Positions 16,421 through 24,132 of a stretch of DNA of 64,000 nt are shown piece after piece; the stretch's first letter is position 1, and each line of letters begins with the position of its first letter. The translations under genes were made by a program, and so were the position numbers. The DNA is from Streptomyces malaysiensis subsp. samsunensis. GTDB taxonomy: Bacteria; Actinomycetota; Actinomycetes; Streptomycetales; Streptomycetaceae. Where the stretch lies: contig NZ_JANIIC010000043.1 in assembly GCF_024519315.1 (NCBI RefSeq), positions 35,083-99,082 on the forward strand, in the 5' to 3' direction. The notes under the pieces were generated by a model. That model did no database searches. It was not told the origin of the DNA and worked only from the letters and a program-made list of their open reading frames with translations.

Positions 16421-17590
16421 ATGACGACCTCGGACATCCCAGAGCCGCCGAAGATCACGGAGGAGCACTTCCTCGACACGGGTACCGGAGTCGAGGCGGA
16501 GACCGAGGTGGAGGACGCGCCACCGGAGATCGCCCGGCCGTGGAATCCGGAACAGATCCGGGTCAACACCAAGCAGTTCTCGCTGCGTAACGCCCTGGAC
16601 ATGATCGAGGACGGGTCCCTGGAGCTGGCCCCCGACTTCCAGCGCGGCATCGTATGGAAACCGGTGCAGAAGTCCCGGCTCATCGAGTCGGTGCTCCTAC
16701 AGATCCCGCTTCCTGCCTTCTACTTCGCCGAGGACACCGACGGGCTCATGCGCGTGGTCGACGGCCTCCAGCGTCTGTCGACCATCCGCGACTTCGTCCG
16801 CGGGGGAGACGAGCGCGGATTCGAGCTGAAGGGCCTGGAGTACCTCCAGAGCGCGGTGGAGGGCAAGCGTTTCGAGGACCTTCCCGCCCCGTGGAAGCGG
16901 CGCATCTACAACACCCAGATCGTCACGAACGTCATCGACCCGACGACGCCGTCGGATGTCATGTACGACATCTTCAAGCGCATCAACACGGGCGGTACGC
17001 CGCTGAACGCGCAGGAGATCCGACACTGCATGAGCAAGGAGCGCAGCCGGACCATCCTGCGGGTGATGACCTCCACCGTGGAGTTCAATGCGGCGACCAA
17101 CAACATGGGCGGCCACATCCGGATGAACGACCGGGAGATGGCCCTGCGTTTCGCCGCATTCTGGCTGATGGGTACGGACGGCTACGCGAAGTACGCCGCG
17201 ATGGACCCCTTCCTCCAGCGCACCACCATCATGCTGGACAACGTGAAGGACGTGAACGACGCCAGGGTGGGAGACCTCCATGAGGCGTTCCGCAAGGCCA
17301 TGGTGAACGCCCATCTGGTCTTCGACGAGCAGGCGTTCCGTAAATGGCCGCTGGACTCGTCCGGCCGGAATCCGATCAACCGGGCACTCTTCGAGGCCTG
17401 GTCGATCACCCTCGCCAAGTACGAGACCGAAGACCTCGAACGGCGCCGCGAGGCGATCGTGGATGCCGCGCGTTTCCTGATGAAGAACGACTACCAGTAC
17501 CTGGAAGCCATCACCTCCTCCACGGGTGACGTCCGCCGGGTAATGCTCCGGTTCGACGTCACCGCCCAGGCTGCGGAGGCCGGTAAGTGA
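16421..17590 (+). CDS. DUF262 domain protein (GmrS/ParB-like NTPase fold)
   Basis: A 389-residue protein. The DUF262 hallmarks are FQRGIVW (73-79), the DGQQR-type motif as DGLQRLST (114-121) and FKRINTGGTPLNAQEI near 190-205. DUF262 occurs in the GmrSD type IV restriction system and other anti-phage modules, where it binds or hydrolyses nucleotides. The DUF1524 HNH nuclease half of GmrSD is absent, so it probably relies on its neighbours. The stop overlaps the ATPase start by 4 bases. Confidence 0.88.
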   Translation: MTTSDIPEPPKITEEHFLDTGTGVEAETEVEDAPPEIARPWNPEQIRVNTKQFSLRNALDMIEDGSLELAPDFQRGIVWKPVQKSRLIESVLLQIPLPAFYFAEDTDGLMRVVDGLQRLSTIRDFVRGGDERGFELKGLEYLQSAVEGKRFEDLPAPWKRRIYNTQIVTNVIDPTTPSDVMYDIFKRINTGGTPLNAQEIRHCMSKERSRTILRVMTSTVEFNAATNNMGGHIRMNDREMALRFAAFWLMGTDGYAKYAAMDPFLQRTTIMLDNVKDVNDARVGDLHEAFRKAMVNAHLVFDEQAFRKWPLDSSGRNPINRALFEAWSITLAKYETEDLERRREAIVDAARFLMKNDYQYLEAITSSTGDVRRVMLRFDVTAQAAEAGK

Positions 17591-18696
17591 TCACCTCCCT
17601 GCGCGTCCGGCATTTCAAACGCTTCGCAGACGCGTCCTTCGCCTTGCGCCCTCTTACCGTCCTCACCGGACTCAACGGCACGGGGAAGAGCACCACCATC
17701 CAGAGCCTGCTGCTGACCCGCCAGCTCGCTGACGCGTCGGCCGGCCGCGTGGTACAGCTCAACGGACCCTACGGGCTCGCCCTGGGCGAGGCACACGAGG
17801 TGCTGCACCCCGACGCCCCCGACTCCACCATCGAGATCCAGATCGGCGGCGACGGCACTCAGGTGCCGAGTGTGCACCGCTTCACGGTCCCCGACGAGCA
17901 GGCGCTCTACCTGCGGGTGGCCGATGACAGCGGGCCACCACCGGCGGAACTGCGCGGCCAAGGATCCGCGTTCACCTATCTGTGCGCCGAGCGCCTCGGT
18001 CCCCGCGACCAACTCGGCGTCTCCGCCGAGCATCCCGATCTCATCGGAGTCGGTGTGCAGGGGCAGTACACCGCGCAGTTACTCGCCCTGCACGAGACCC
18101 GAGCGGTGCGTGAGCCGCTGCTCCACCCGATGACCTGGGACACCCATAACGTCACGACCTTGCGTACACAGGTGGAGACCTGGGCTTCCGACATCGTCCG
18201 TCCCATCAAGATCACTGCGCAGTGGCCGCCAGGCATCACGGCGAGCACCATCCGTTTCCAGGAACCGGGACTGCTGAGCGAGCCGATCCGCCCGGCCAAC
18301 ATGGGCTTCGGATTCTCCTACGCCTTGCCGGTGATCGTCGCAGGTCTCCTCACCGGTCCCGGAGACCTGCTGATCGTCGAGAACCCGGAGGCGCACCTCC
18401 ATCCCGGTGGTCAGTCCAAGCTGGGCCGCTTCCTGGCCCGGGTCGCCGGAGCCGGAGCCCAGGTGATCGTGGAGACGCACAGCGACCACGTGCTCAACGG
18501 AGCTCGGCTGGCGGTGGCGGAGGAGCGGAGCCTGCGGCCCGAGGACGCGGTCGTGCACTACTTCGGCGAGGAGGAAGCCGGGTCCGCACCTATCGAGTTC
18601 ACCACGAAGGGCGAACTGACCGAGTGGCCGCGGGGCTTCTTCGACCAGATCGAACAAGACCTGGGGAGGCTGGCACGTGCCCGCAGGGGGCGGTGA
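17587..18696 (+). CDS. AAA/ABC-class ATPase with DUF3696 tail
   Basis: A 369-residue SMC/OLD-like ATPase without a long coiled coil and without a TOPRIM nuclease domain. Walker A is GLNGTGKST (28-36), an ABC-signature-like region is at 238-249, Walker B is LLIVENPEAH (261-270) and the switch His is in ETHSDH (296-301). The C-terminal part (about 320-358) matches DUF3696. The GTG start at 17587 overlaps the DUF262 stop. Such ATPases often pair with a nuclease or DUF262 partner in phage-defence loci. It may sense a nucleic-acid structure; that is inference. Confidence 0.9.
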   Translation: MITSLRVRHFKRFADASFALRPLTVLTGLNGTGKSTTIQSLLLTRQLADASAGRVVQLNGPYGLALGEAHEVLHPDAPDSTIEIQIGGDGTQVPSVHRFTVPDEQALYLRVADDSGPPPAELRGQGSAFTYLCAERLGPRDQLGVSAEHPDLIGVGVQGQYTAQLLALHETRAVREPLLHPMTWDTHNVTTLRTQVETWASDIVRPIKITAQWPPGITASTIRFQEPGLLSEPIRPANMGFGFSYALPVIVAGLLTGPGDLLIVENPEAHLHPGGQSKLGRFLARVAGAGAQVIVETHSDHVLNGARLAVAEERSLRPEDAVVHYFGEEEAGSAPIEFTTKGELTEWPRGFFDQIEQDLGRLARARRGR

Positions 18697-19651
18697 GCCG
18701 TACCGGATCGTCGTGGACGAGTCGTCCTTCGACTTCCGGGGGCTGGCGGAGGAGCGGTTGACGGACCTGCTGGACGACTTCAGCGACACGCTGGAGGAGT
18801 TATCCGAACAGCAGGCGGTCGCCGTCTCGCCGTTGTGGATGGAGGTGGACTGCGCGGACGACCGTGAGCTCTACGACGTCCTGTACGAGGGGGAGACGCC
18901 GCGCGCCGGACGGGACGCGCGGCTGAGAATGATCCGTCTCATGGACCGCTGCCCCACCTGGGACACGGACGTGCCCGGCCTGCCCGACCACGTCGAAGTG
19001 GCGGGCGACGGCCGGGACCTCGCTTGGTCCCTCTGCTACGCCTGGTGGCGGACGCGGCAGCGGCACCACGTCGCATGCCTGGTCTTCCCGGCCGGAGACC
19101 GCCGCGGCTGGCTCCCGGTCTCCGCGATCGACGGGGCGACGGGTGAGGCGGCGACTGAGGAGGTCTTCCACCTCGTCGAGGCGCCCGCGCTGTCCGAGTT
19201 CTGGCGCTCCCTCTTCGAACGGGAGAACGTCACGGAGCAGGACTTCTTCGACCGCGCCCGCCAGAGCTTCCCGCAGCTAGTCTTTGCCGACTCCCTCTCC
19301 TTCCGCAAGTTCGACGGCACCTACGCGGAGATGCGTGACTGGGTCGTACGGCTCCTGAGCGTGGTGCACGACCACTTCGCCGACGCCTTGGCCCTGCACT
19401 CGGGGCAGCCGTACCAGGTGCAGGCGGAGCTGGGCCGTTTCGGCCTGGACCTGTCCCCGGAAAGTCCCAATACCCGATCCAAACCCTCGATCATGAAGCA
19501 GCGGGACGTCGACCACGAGGGCGAGACCTACCGCTGCGAGTGGCATGGCAAGAAGGAACGGCACCGCAATCGCGTCCACTTCAGCCTGCCCCAGCCCCGT
19601 CTCGGCGATCGCATACTCATCGGCATCTTCGTGGACCACCTGGACACCTGA
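18677..19651 (+). CDS. unknown 324-residue protein, candidate effector of the island system
   Basis: Starts GTG at 18677, inside the end of the ATPase gene, with a strong GGGGAGG ribosome site; the overlap is 20 bases. No domain is confidently recognised. The C-terminal 49 residues are dense in charged and potentially catalytic residues: R276, then CEWHGKKERHRNRVHF, then DRILIGIFVDHLDT. I recall similar 'K...R(I/V)HF...G..HL.T' endings on uncharacterised proteins next to ATPases. Middle regions are acidic and helical. As last gene of the cluster it is the best candidate for the toxic or nucleolytic component, unproven. Confidence 0.75.
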   Translation: MPAGGGEPYRIVVDESSFDFRGLAEERLTDLLDDFSDTLEELSEQQAVAVSPLWMEVDCADDRELYDVLYEGETPRAGRDARLRMIRLMDRCPTWDTDVPGLPDHVEVAGDGRDLAWSLCYAWWRTRQRHHVACLVFPAGDRRGWLPVSAIDGATGEAATEEVFHLVEAPALSEFWRSLFERENVTEQDFFDRARQSFPQLVFADSLSFRKFDGTYAEMRDWVVRLLSVVHDHFADALALHSGQPYQVQAELGRFGLDLSPESPNTRSKPSIMKQRDVDHEGETYRCEWHGKKERHRNRVHFSLPQPRLGDRILIGIFVDHLDT

Positions 19652-19844
19652 GCGCGGGAGCGGGGAAGCGCGGCTCCGCACTGTGAGTACACGCCCCCGG
19701 TACCTCGTACAGCCCGGTTCGTCAGCGCGTCCTGCCTGGCCGGTGACGTGTCGCGCCCGCCACCGTGGTGGGCGTGACACGTGAACTCCGCAGCATTGCG
19801 CGAGGCACCCGACAGGTCGTGTCCGCAGCCCCGCCGACCTTCTG

Positions 19845-19996
19845 CTCAACCCGCCGCGGGCCCGGCTCGCGCGGCGGACGGCCGAGCACCTGCTGGACGC
19901 CTGGGGAGTGCCGTACGACTCCGAAGCGCGTAACACGCTCACTCTCGTCGTGGCCGAACTGTGCGCCAACGCCGTTCAGCACGGCCACGTCCCGGA
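19845..19996 (+). pseudogene. remnant of a small ATP-binding (RsbW-like) regulator
   Basis: The frame encodes ARLARRTAEHLLDAWGVPY, then LVVAELCANAVQHGHVP, which is the N-box region of the HATPase family. The frame then turns to nonsense and there is no proper start. Only the N-terminal third of the domain survives. Confidence 0.6.
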
Positions 19997-20004
19997 TGCG
20001 GGCC

Positions 20005-20244
20005 GTCGCCGCACTGATCAAGGAACGCCGAGTCCTGGAGTTCCAGTGGGTGCTCCTCACTGGTGTGAGCGACGGCCGAATCCCGCACCAGCGCCTCGAG
20101 CGGTACCGGCTCACCTGCCCCGACCGGCATCGTCAGGAGGAACAGCGCACCAAGTCACGGGTGTTCGTGGCGGCCACTCACACCCGCGATGAACTCGTCG
20201 TTACTTGGAGCGGCCGCCCGAGCCGCTTCCTGCCCGAGGACGCC
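20005..20244 (+). pseudogene. remnant of a UvrD/DExx-type helicase C-terminus
   Basis: The frame reads LEFQWVLLTGVSDGRIP and later SRVFVAATHTRDELVVTWSG, close to helicase motifs V-VI of UvrD-like proteins (KGLEF...FVAATRARD). It has no start of its own and directly follows, in another frame, the HATPase remnant. It is decayed DNA rather than a working gene. Confidence 0.55.
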
Positions 20245-20446
20245 ACTCGCACGGCAAACAACGCGGCAGAACTTCGCTCACCCGACGGGTCCTGGCGGGG
20301 GCGGTGGCCTGACGGAGGGAGCGGCCGGAATCCTTGCAAGACACGTGTCTTCGACCGCCATCCGGGCCAGTCGACGCGATGATCGGGCACCGGACGACCG
20401 GGGTGAGCCCGGCTCCGGCCAAAAGTCCCAGAAAAGTCCCAGAGGC

Positions 20447-20511
20447 GCCGCCACGCCCCCTCCCGGCCCGCGCCCGCGCAGGTCGGCCAGGGGGTGCGGC
20501 GGCGGTGGCGG
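20447..20511. repeat. 65-bp direct repeat, right copy, abutting the murA-like stop codon
   Basis: Matches 15313-15377 with one mismatch. It ends exactly one base before the stop triplet (20512-20514) of the minus-strand HTH-MurA gene. The hairpin it can form may also act as that gene's terminator. Confidence 0.85.
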
Positions 20512-22041
20512 TCAGATGTCGCGGAAGGTCTCGATCTGGGCGCCGATCGAGTTCAGCCGCTCGGCCAGGTCCTCATAGCCGCGGTTGATGACATACACGT
20601 TGCGCAGCACCGACGTACCCGGCGCGGCCATCATCGCCAGCAGGACGACCACCGCGGGGCGCAGGGCGGGAGGGCACATCATCTCGGCGGAGCGCCAGCG
20701 GGTCGGGCCCTCGACCAGGACGCGGTGCGGGTCGAGGAGTTTGACGTGGGCGCCGAGCCGGTTGAGCTCGGTGAGGTAGATCGCGCGGTTGTCGTAGACC
20801 CAGTCGTGGATCAGTGTCGAGCCCTGGGCGACGGCCGCGATCGCGGCGAAGAAGGGCACGTTGTCGATGTTGACGCCGGGGAACGGCATCGGGTGGATCT
20901 TGTCGATGGGGGCCTGGAGCTTGGACGGCCGCACGGTGAGGTCGACCAGCCGGGTGCGGCCGTTGTCCGCCGCGTACTCCCGGCCGCGCTCGTGGTCCAG
21001 CCCCATCTCCTCCAGGACCGCCAGCTCGATCTCCAGGAACTCCACCGGCACCCGGCGGATCGTCAGCTCCGACTCGGTGATGACGGCGGCGGCCAGCAGG
21101 CTCATCGCCTCGACCGGGTCCTCGGAGGGGGAGTAGTCGACATCGCGGTCGATCTGGCTGACGCCGTGGACGGTCAGCGTCGTGGTGCCCACGCCCTCGA
21201 CCTTGACGCCCAGCTCCTCCAGGAAGAAGCAGAGGTCCTGGACCATGTAGTTGGACGAGGCGTTGCGGATCACCGTGACACCGTCGTGCCGGGCGGCTGC
21301 CAGCAGCGCGTTCTCGGTGACGGTGTCGCCGCGTTCGGTCAGCACGATGGCGCGGGTGGGGGCGACCGAGCGGTCCACGCGGGAGTGGTACATCCCGTCG
21401 GTGGCGGTCACCTCGAGACCGAAGTGGCGCAAGGCGGTCATATGCGGCTGCACGGTGCGGGTGCCGAGGTCGCAGCCGCCCGCGTAGGGAATCCTGAAGC
21501 GGTCCATCCGGTGCAGCAGCGGACCGAGGAACATGATGACGCTGCGCGTGCGGCGCGCGGCCTCGGTGTCCATGGCGCCGAGGTCCAACTCGGCGGGCGG
21601 CACGATCTCCAGGTCGGCGCCGTCGTTGATCCAGCGGGCGCGTACGCCGATGCTGCCCAGGACTTCGAGGATGCGGTAGACCTCCTCGATCCTGGCGACC
21701 CTCCGCAGTGTCGTACGGCCCGCGTTGAGGAGTGTGGCGCACAGCAGCGCCACACACGCGTTCTTGCTCGTCTTGACGTCGATGGCCCCGGACAGCCGCC
21801 GGCCGCCGACCACCCGGAGATGCATCGGGCCCGCGTAGCCGAGGGACACGATCTCACTGTCCAGCGCCTCGCCGATCCTGGCGATCATCTCAAGGCTGAT
21901 GTTCTGGTTCCCCCGCTCAATGCGGTTGACCGCACTCTGACTTGTGCCGAGTGCCTCCGCGAGCTGCGACTGTGTCCAGCCCCGGTGTTGCCGGGCGTCA
22001 CGGATGAGCTTGCCGATACGTGCGAGGTAGTCGTCAGTCAT
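20512..22041 (-). CDS. XRE helix-turn-helix fused to a MurA-like UDP-GlcNAc 1-carboxyvinyltransferase
   Basis: A 509-residue two-part protein. Residues 1-66 form a Cro/cI HTH (WTQSQLAEALGTSQSAVNRIERG). Residues 72-509 are an EPSP-synthase-fold enolpyruvyl transferase. The MurA Lys-Asn pair (TSKNA, K93) and the fosfomycin-target Cys (GGCDLGTR, C190) are kept, as is RGYEDLAERLNSIGA near the end, so catalysis is plausible. I recall this fused form next to aconitase in other streptomycetes. The ATG at 22041 is preferred over a TTG two codons earlier. A palindrome at 22054-22069 may be its own operator. Confidence 0.88.
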   Translation of the reverse strand: MTDDYLARIGKLIRDARQHRGWTQSQLAEALGTSQSAVNRIERGNQNISLEMIARIGEALDSEIVSLGYAGPMHLRVVGGRRLSGAIDVKTSKNACVALLCATLLNAGRTTLRRVARIEEVYRILEVLGSIGVRARWINDGADLEIVPPAELDLGAMDTEAARRTRSVIMFLGPLLHRMDRFRIPYAGGCDLGTRTVQPHMTALRHFGLEVTATDGMYHSRVDRSVAPTRAIVLTERGDTVTENALLAAARHDGVTVIRNASSNYMVQDLCFFLEELGVKVEGVGTTTLTVHGVSQIDRDVDYSPSEDPVEAMSLLAAAVITESELTIRRVPVEFLEIELAVLEEMGLDHERGREYAADNGRTRLVDLTVRPSKLQAPIDKIHPMPFPGVNIDNVPFFAAIAAVAQGSTLIHDWVYDNRAIYLTELNRLGAHVKLLDPHRVLVEGPTRWRSAEMMCPPALRPAVVVLLAMMAAPGTSVLRNVYVINRGYEDLAERLNSIGAQIETFRDI

Positions 22042-22053
22042 ACCCAAGAGGCT

Positions 22054-22069
22054 ATCTCACATATGAGAT
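22054..22069. promoter_or_regulatory. palindromic candidate operator of the HTH-MurA gene
   Basis: ATCTCACATATGAGAT has 6-base inverted arms, 13 bases upstream of the ATG. Cro-type HTH proteins bind such short palindromes, so autoregulation is a reasonable guess. Confidence 0.45.
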
Positions 22070-22118
22070 GCGCACGCGACGGGGGAGGTGGAAGGAGTGC
22101 TGGCCTTCCACCCGAAAA

Positions 22119-22141
22119 TTGTTCTAGTAGTATGCGAACAA
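22119..22141. promoter_or_regulatory. inverted repeat in the promoter of the DUF1648/GntR pair
   Basis: TTGTTC and GAACAA are separated by 11 bases that contain a -10-like TAGTAT. It lies 23 bases before the ATG at 22164. YtrA-type GntR repressors usually bind such sites and repress their own operon. Confidence 0.45.
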
Positions 22142-22163
22142 GTGGTGAATGGAGGGGGTCGAT

Positions 22164-23132
22164 ATGCGTCCTGCCCGGCGGCGCGTGCTCGTTGTCGCTC
22201 TGCCTTTTGTGCTGGCTTGGGCCGTAGTTCTGGCGGCTTTCGCAGGGCTGCGCGACCGGCTGCCGGATCCGCTCGCCACGCATTTCGGCCCGGGCGGGGA
22301 GGCCGACGGATTCACCGGTACGGGTGCGTTCCTCTCGGTGGTGACCGCCGTTCTGCTCGGTTCCGGCCTCCTCACCCTCATGCCCACGCTGCGCCTGAAC
22401 AAGGGGCTCCGCGCCCAGCGGTTCGCGGTCACCCTCGGCTACGGGCTGTCCGGGCTGCTGGGCTACGCCTTCGCCTCCCTGCTCTTCGCCAACGCCGACG
22501 CCACCCGCGCCTCCCGGGTCTCCCAGCCCCTGTGGCAGCTGGGCGTCGCCTTCGCCGTCGCGGCCGTGATGGGCGCCCTGGGCTGGCTGATCGCCGGCCG
22601 GGACCCGGCGTCCGCGACCGGGCCCGGGGACCGGGCCGCCGCCCCCCGCCTCCCGTTGGCCAGGGGTGAAGTGGCCACCTGGACACGCTCCGTGGGCTCG
22701 CCCGTGCTGCTCGCCGTGGGAGCGGGGACCACGCTGCTGGGCGCCGTGCTGACCGCCGTGGGCTCGGGGCCGGCGACATGGCTGATCGTCATCGGGCTGG
22801 TCTCCACGGCGCTGGCCCGCTGCCGGGTGACCGTCGACCGCCGGGGCCTCGCCGTGGTCCCGTGGTTCGCCCCGCGGCCCCGGATGCGGATACCGCTGGA
22901 CCGGATCGAGCGGGCCACCAGCCGCGAGGCCGGCGCGCTGAGCCTCGGCGGCTGGGGCTACCGGATCCGCGGCGGGGGCAGCGCGCTGGTGTTCCGCTCC
23001 GGCGACGCGCTGTTCCTGACGCTCACCACGGGCCGGGAGTTCGCGGTGACGGTGGACGACGCCGCCACCGCGGCCGCGCTGCTCAACACCCTGATCGAGC
23101 GCGACCGCCCCGCGCCGGGGGAGCGCGGCTGA
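22164..23132 (+). CDS. DUF1648 membrane protein
   Basis: A 322-residue protein. The N-terminal DUF1648 region has the DPLATHFGPGGEADGF motif after the first membrane helix. Six or so hydrophobic segments follow, then a soluble C-terminal PH-like part. The ATG at 22164 has GGAGGGG at 5 bases; an ATG at 22149 is less well placed. The following GntR-type gene starts two bases after its stop, a pairing common in actinobacteria and bacilli. DUF1648 proteins such as SdpI can give immunity to cell-envelope toxins; the role here is unknown. Confidence 0.82.
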   Translation: MRPARRRVLVVALPFVLAWAVVLAAFAGLRDRLPDPLATHFGPGGEADGFTGTGAFLSVVTAVLLGSGLLTLMPTLRLNKGLRAQRFAVTLGYGLSGLLGYAFASLLFANADATRASRVSQPLWQLGVAFAVAAVMGALGWLIAGRDPASATGPGDRAAAPRLPLARGEVATWTRSVGSPVLLAVGAGTTLLGAVLTAVGSGPATWLIVIGLVSTALARCRVTVDRRGLAVVPWFAPRPRMRIPLDRIERATSREAGALSLGGWGYRIRGGGSALVFRSGDALFLTLTTGREFAVTVDDAATAAALLNTLIERDRPAPGERG

Positions 23133-23133
23133 G

Positions 23134-23493
23134 ATGCTCTTCCGCGTCGACCCCGGCTCCGCCGTCCCGCTGGCCGACCAGATCGCCGCCTCCGTCCGCG
23201 GCGCGATCGCCGACGGCACCGTACGCCCCGGCGACCGCCTCCCCGCCGCCCGCGCGCTCGGCGAGTCCCTCGGGGTCAACGTCCACACGGTCCTGCGCGG
23301 CTACCAGCGGCTCCGCGAGGAGGGCCTGATCGAACTGCGCCGGGGCCGCGGCGCGGTCGTCACCGGCGACCAGCCCACCGCCCGCGCCCGGCTCCTGGAG
23401 GGCGTCCAGGGCCTGGTGGAACAGGCCCGCGCCCTGGGCCTCTCGGACGAAGAGGTCCTGACCCTGGTCAGAACCCGCCTCACCGGCGGCTGA
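23134..23493 (+). CDS. YtrA-subfamily GntR transcriptional regulator
   Basis: A 119-residue protein with an N-terminal winged helix (IAASVRGAIADGTVRPGDRLPAARALGESLGVNVHTVLRGYQRL) and only a short dimerisation tail, as is typical of the YtrA subfamily. It starts 2 bases after the DUF1648 gene, so the two are one operon. It is probably the repressor of that operon through the inverted repeat at 22119-22141. Confidence 0.88.
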   Translation: MLFRVDPGSAVPLADQIAASVRGAIADGTVRPGDRLPAARALGESLGVNVHTVLRGYQRLREEGLIELRRGRGAVVTGDQPTARARLLEGVQGLVEQARALGLSDEEVLTLVRTRLTGG

Positions 23494-23499
23494 GGCCGG

Positions 23500-24057
23500 T
23501 CAGAACGCGGAGGTGTCCAACTCCAGATCGAACGGCTCCGGGAGCGGGAGCGGGGTGCCGACGGGGTGGGGGCCGTCCACCTTGGTGTAGCCGAGGTTGC
23601 CGGACGCCGAATAGAGCGTGCAGGTGCGCTGCTGCCGGTCGACCAGGAGATACAGCGGGGCGCCATATTCGGCGTAGCGGCGCCGCTTGACGATCCGGTC
23701 GGTGTCCCCGTTGGAGTCGGAGGTCACCTCGACGATCAGGAGGGTCTGGTCGGGGAGCAGGGCCCCGGCGCCCTTGGCGAGCTCGCGTGGCACAACGGCC
23801 AGATCCGGTACGTACCAATTGCTGGTGCCGGGAAGGTCCAGATCTCCTGATCCCGCCAGACAGCCCAGGGCGTTCACCACCGGCGCGATGTGCTCCCGGA
23901 CCTTCGCGATGGTGCTCTCGTGATCCCAATCCGGCGACAGCGGTTCGATGAACCCTTCGATGACCTGCACACGGTCGAAGCCTCGGATGCGCTGGACCGC
24001 GTACTTGAGGGCGGTCTCGGGATCGTCGGTCGGGTACGCAGGTGATGGCGCGCTCAT
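23500..24057 (-). CDS. Uma2-family (DUF820) PD-(D/E)XK nuclease-like protein
   Basis: A 185-residue protein with the Uma2 core: VPDLAVVPRE (catalytic-type Asp), LLIVEVTSDSN (the ExK-like strand) and a D..KRRRYAEYGAPLYLLVD segment. Streptomyces genomes carry many copies, and their cellular role is unsettled. It converges on the GntR gene with only 6 bases between stops. No partner gene is apparent. Confidence 0.85.
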   Translation of the reverse strand: MSAPSPAYPTDDPETALKYAVQRIRGFDRVQVIEGFIEPLSPDWDHESTIAKVREHIAPVVNALGCLAGSGDLDLPGTSNWYVPDLAVVPRELAKGAGALLPDQTLLIVEVTSDSNGDTDRIVKRRRYAEYGAPLYLLVDRQQRTCTLYSASGNLGYTKVDGPHPVGTPLPLPEPFDLELDTSAF

Positions 24058-24132
24058 CGGTCCTCCAGCGGGTATCGGGGAGCGAGATCTATCGCAGCCG
24101 ATACGTGGCGTGGCGGGGATCCGGCTCGCGGA

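Larger units (their letters stand above)
15313..20511. mobile_element. accessory genomic island next to the murA-like gene
   Basis: The segment is framed by the 65-bp direct repeats and interrupts otherwise ordinary chromosomal order. It carries a five-gene cluster of DUF262/AAA type and a patch of gene remnants. No integrase or transposase is visible, so the transfer mechanism is unknown. Confidence 0.55.

Noticed and set aside
18677..19651. TOPRIM or HNH nuclease in the last island gene
   Set aside because: No HNH His-Asn-His spacing and no TOPRIM Glu plus DxD pattern can be found; left as unknown.
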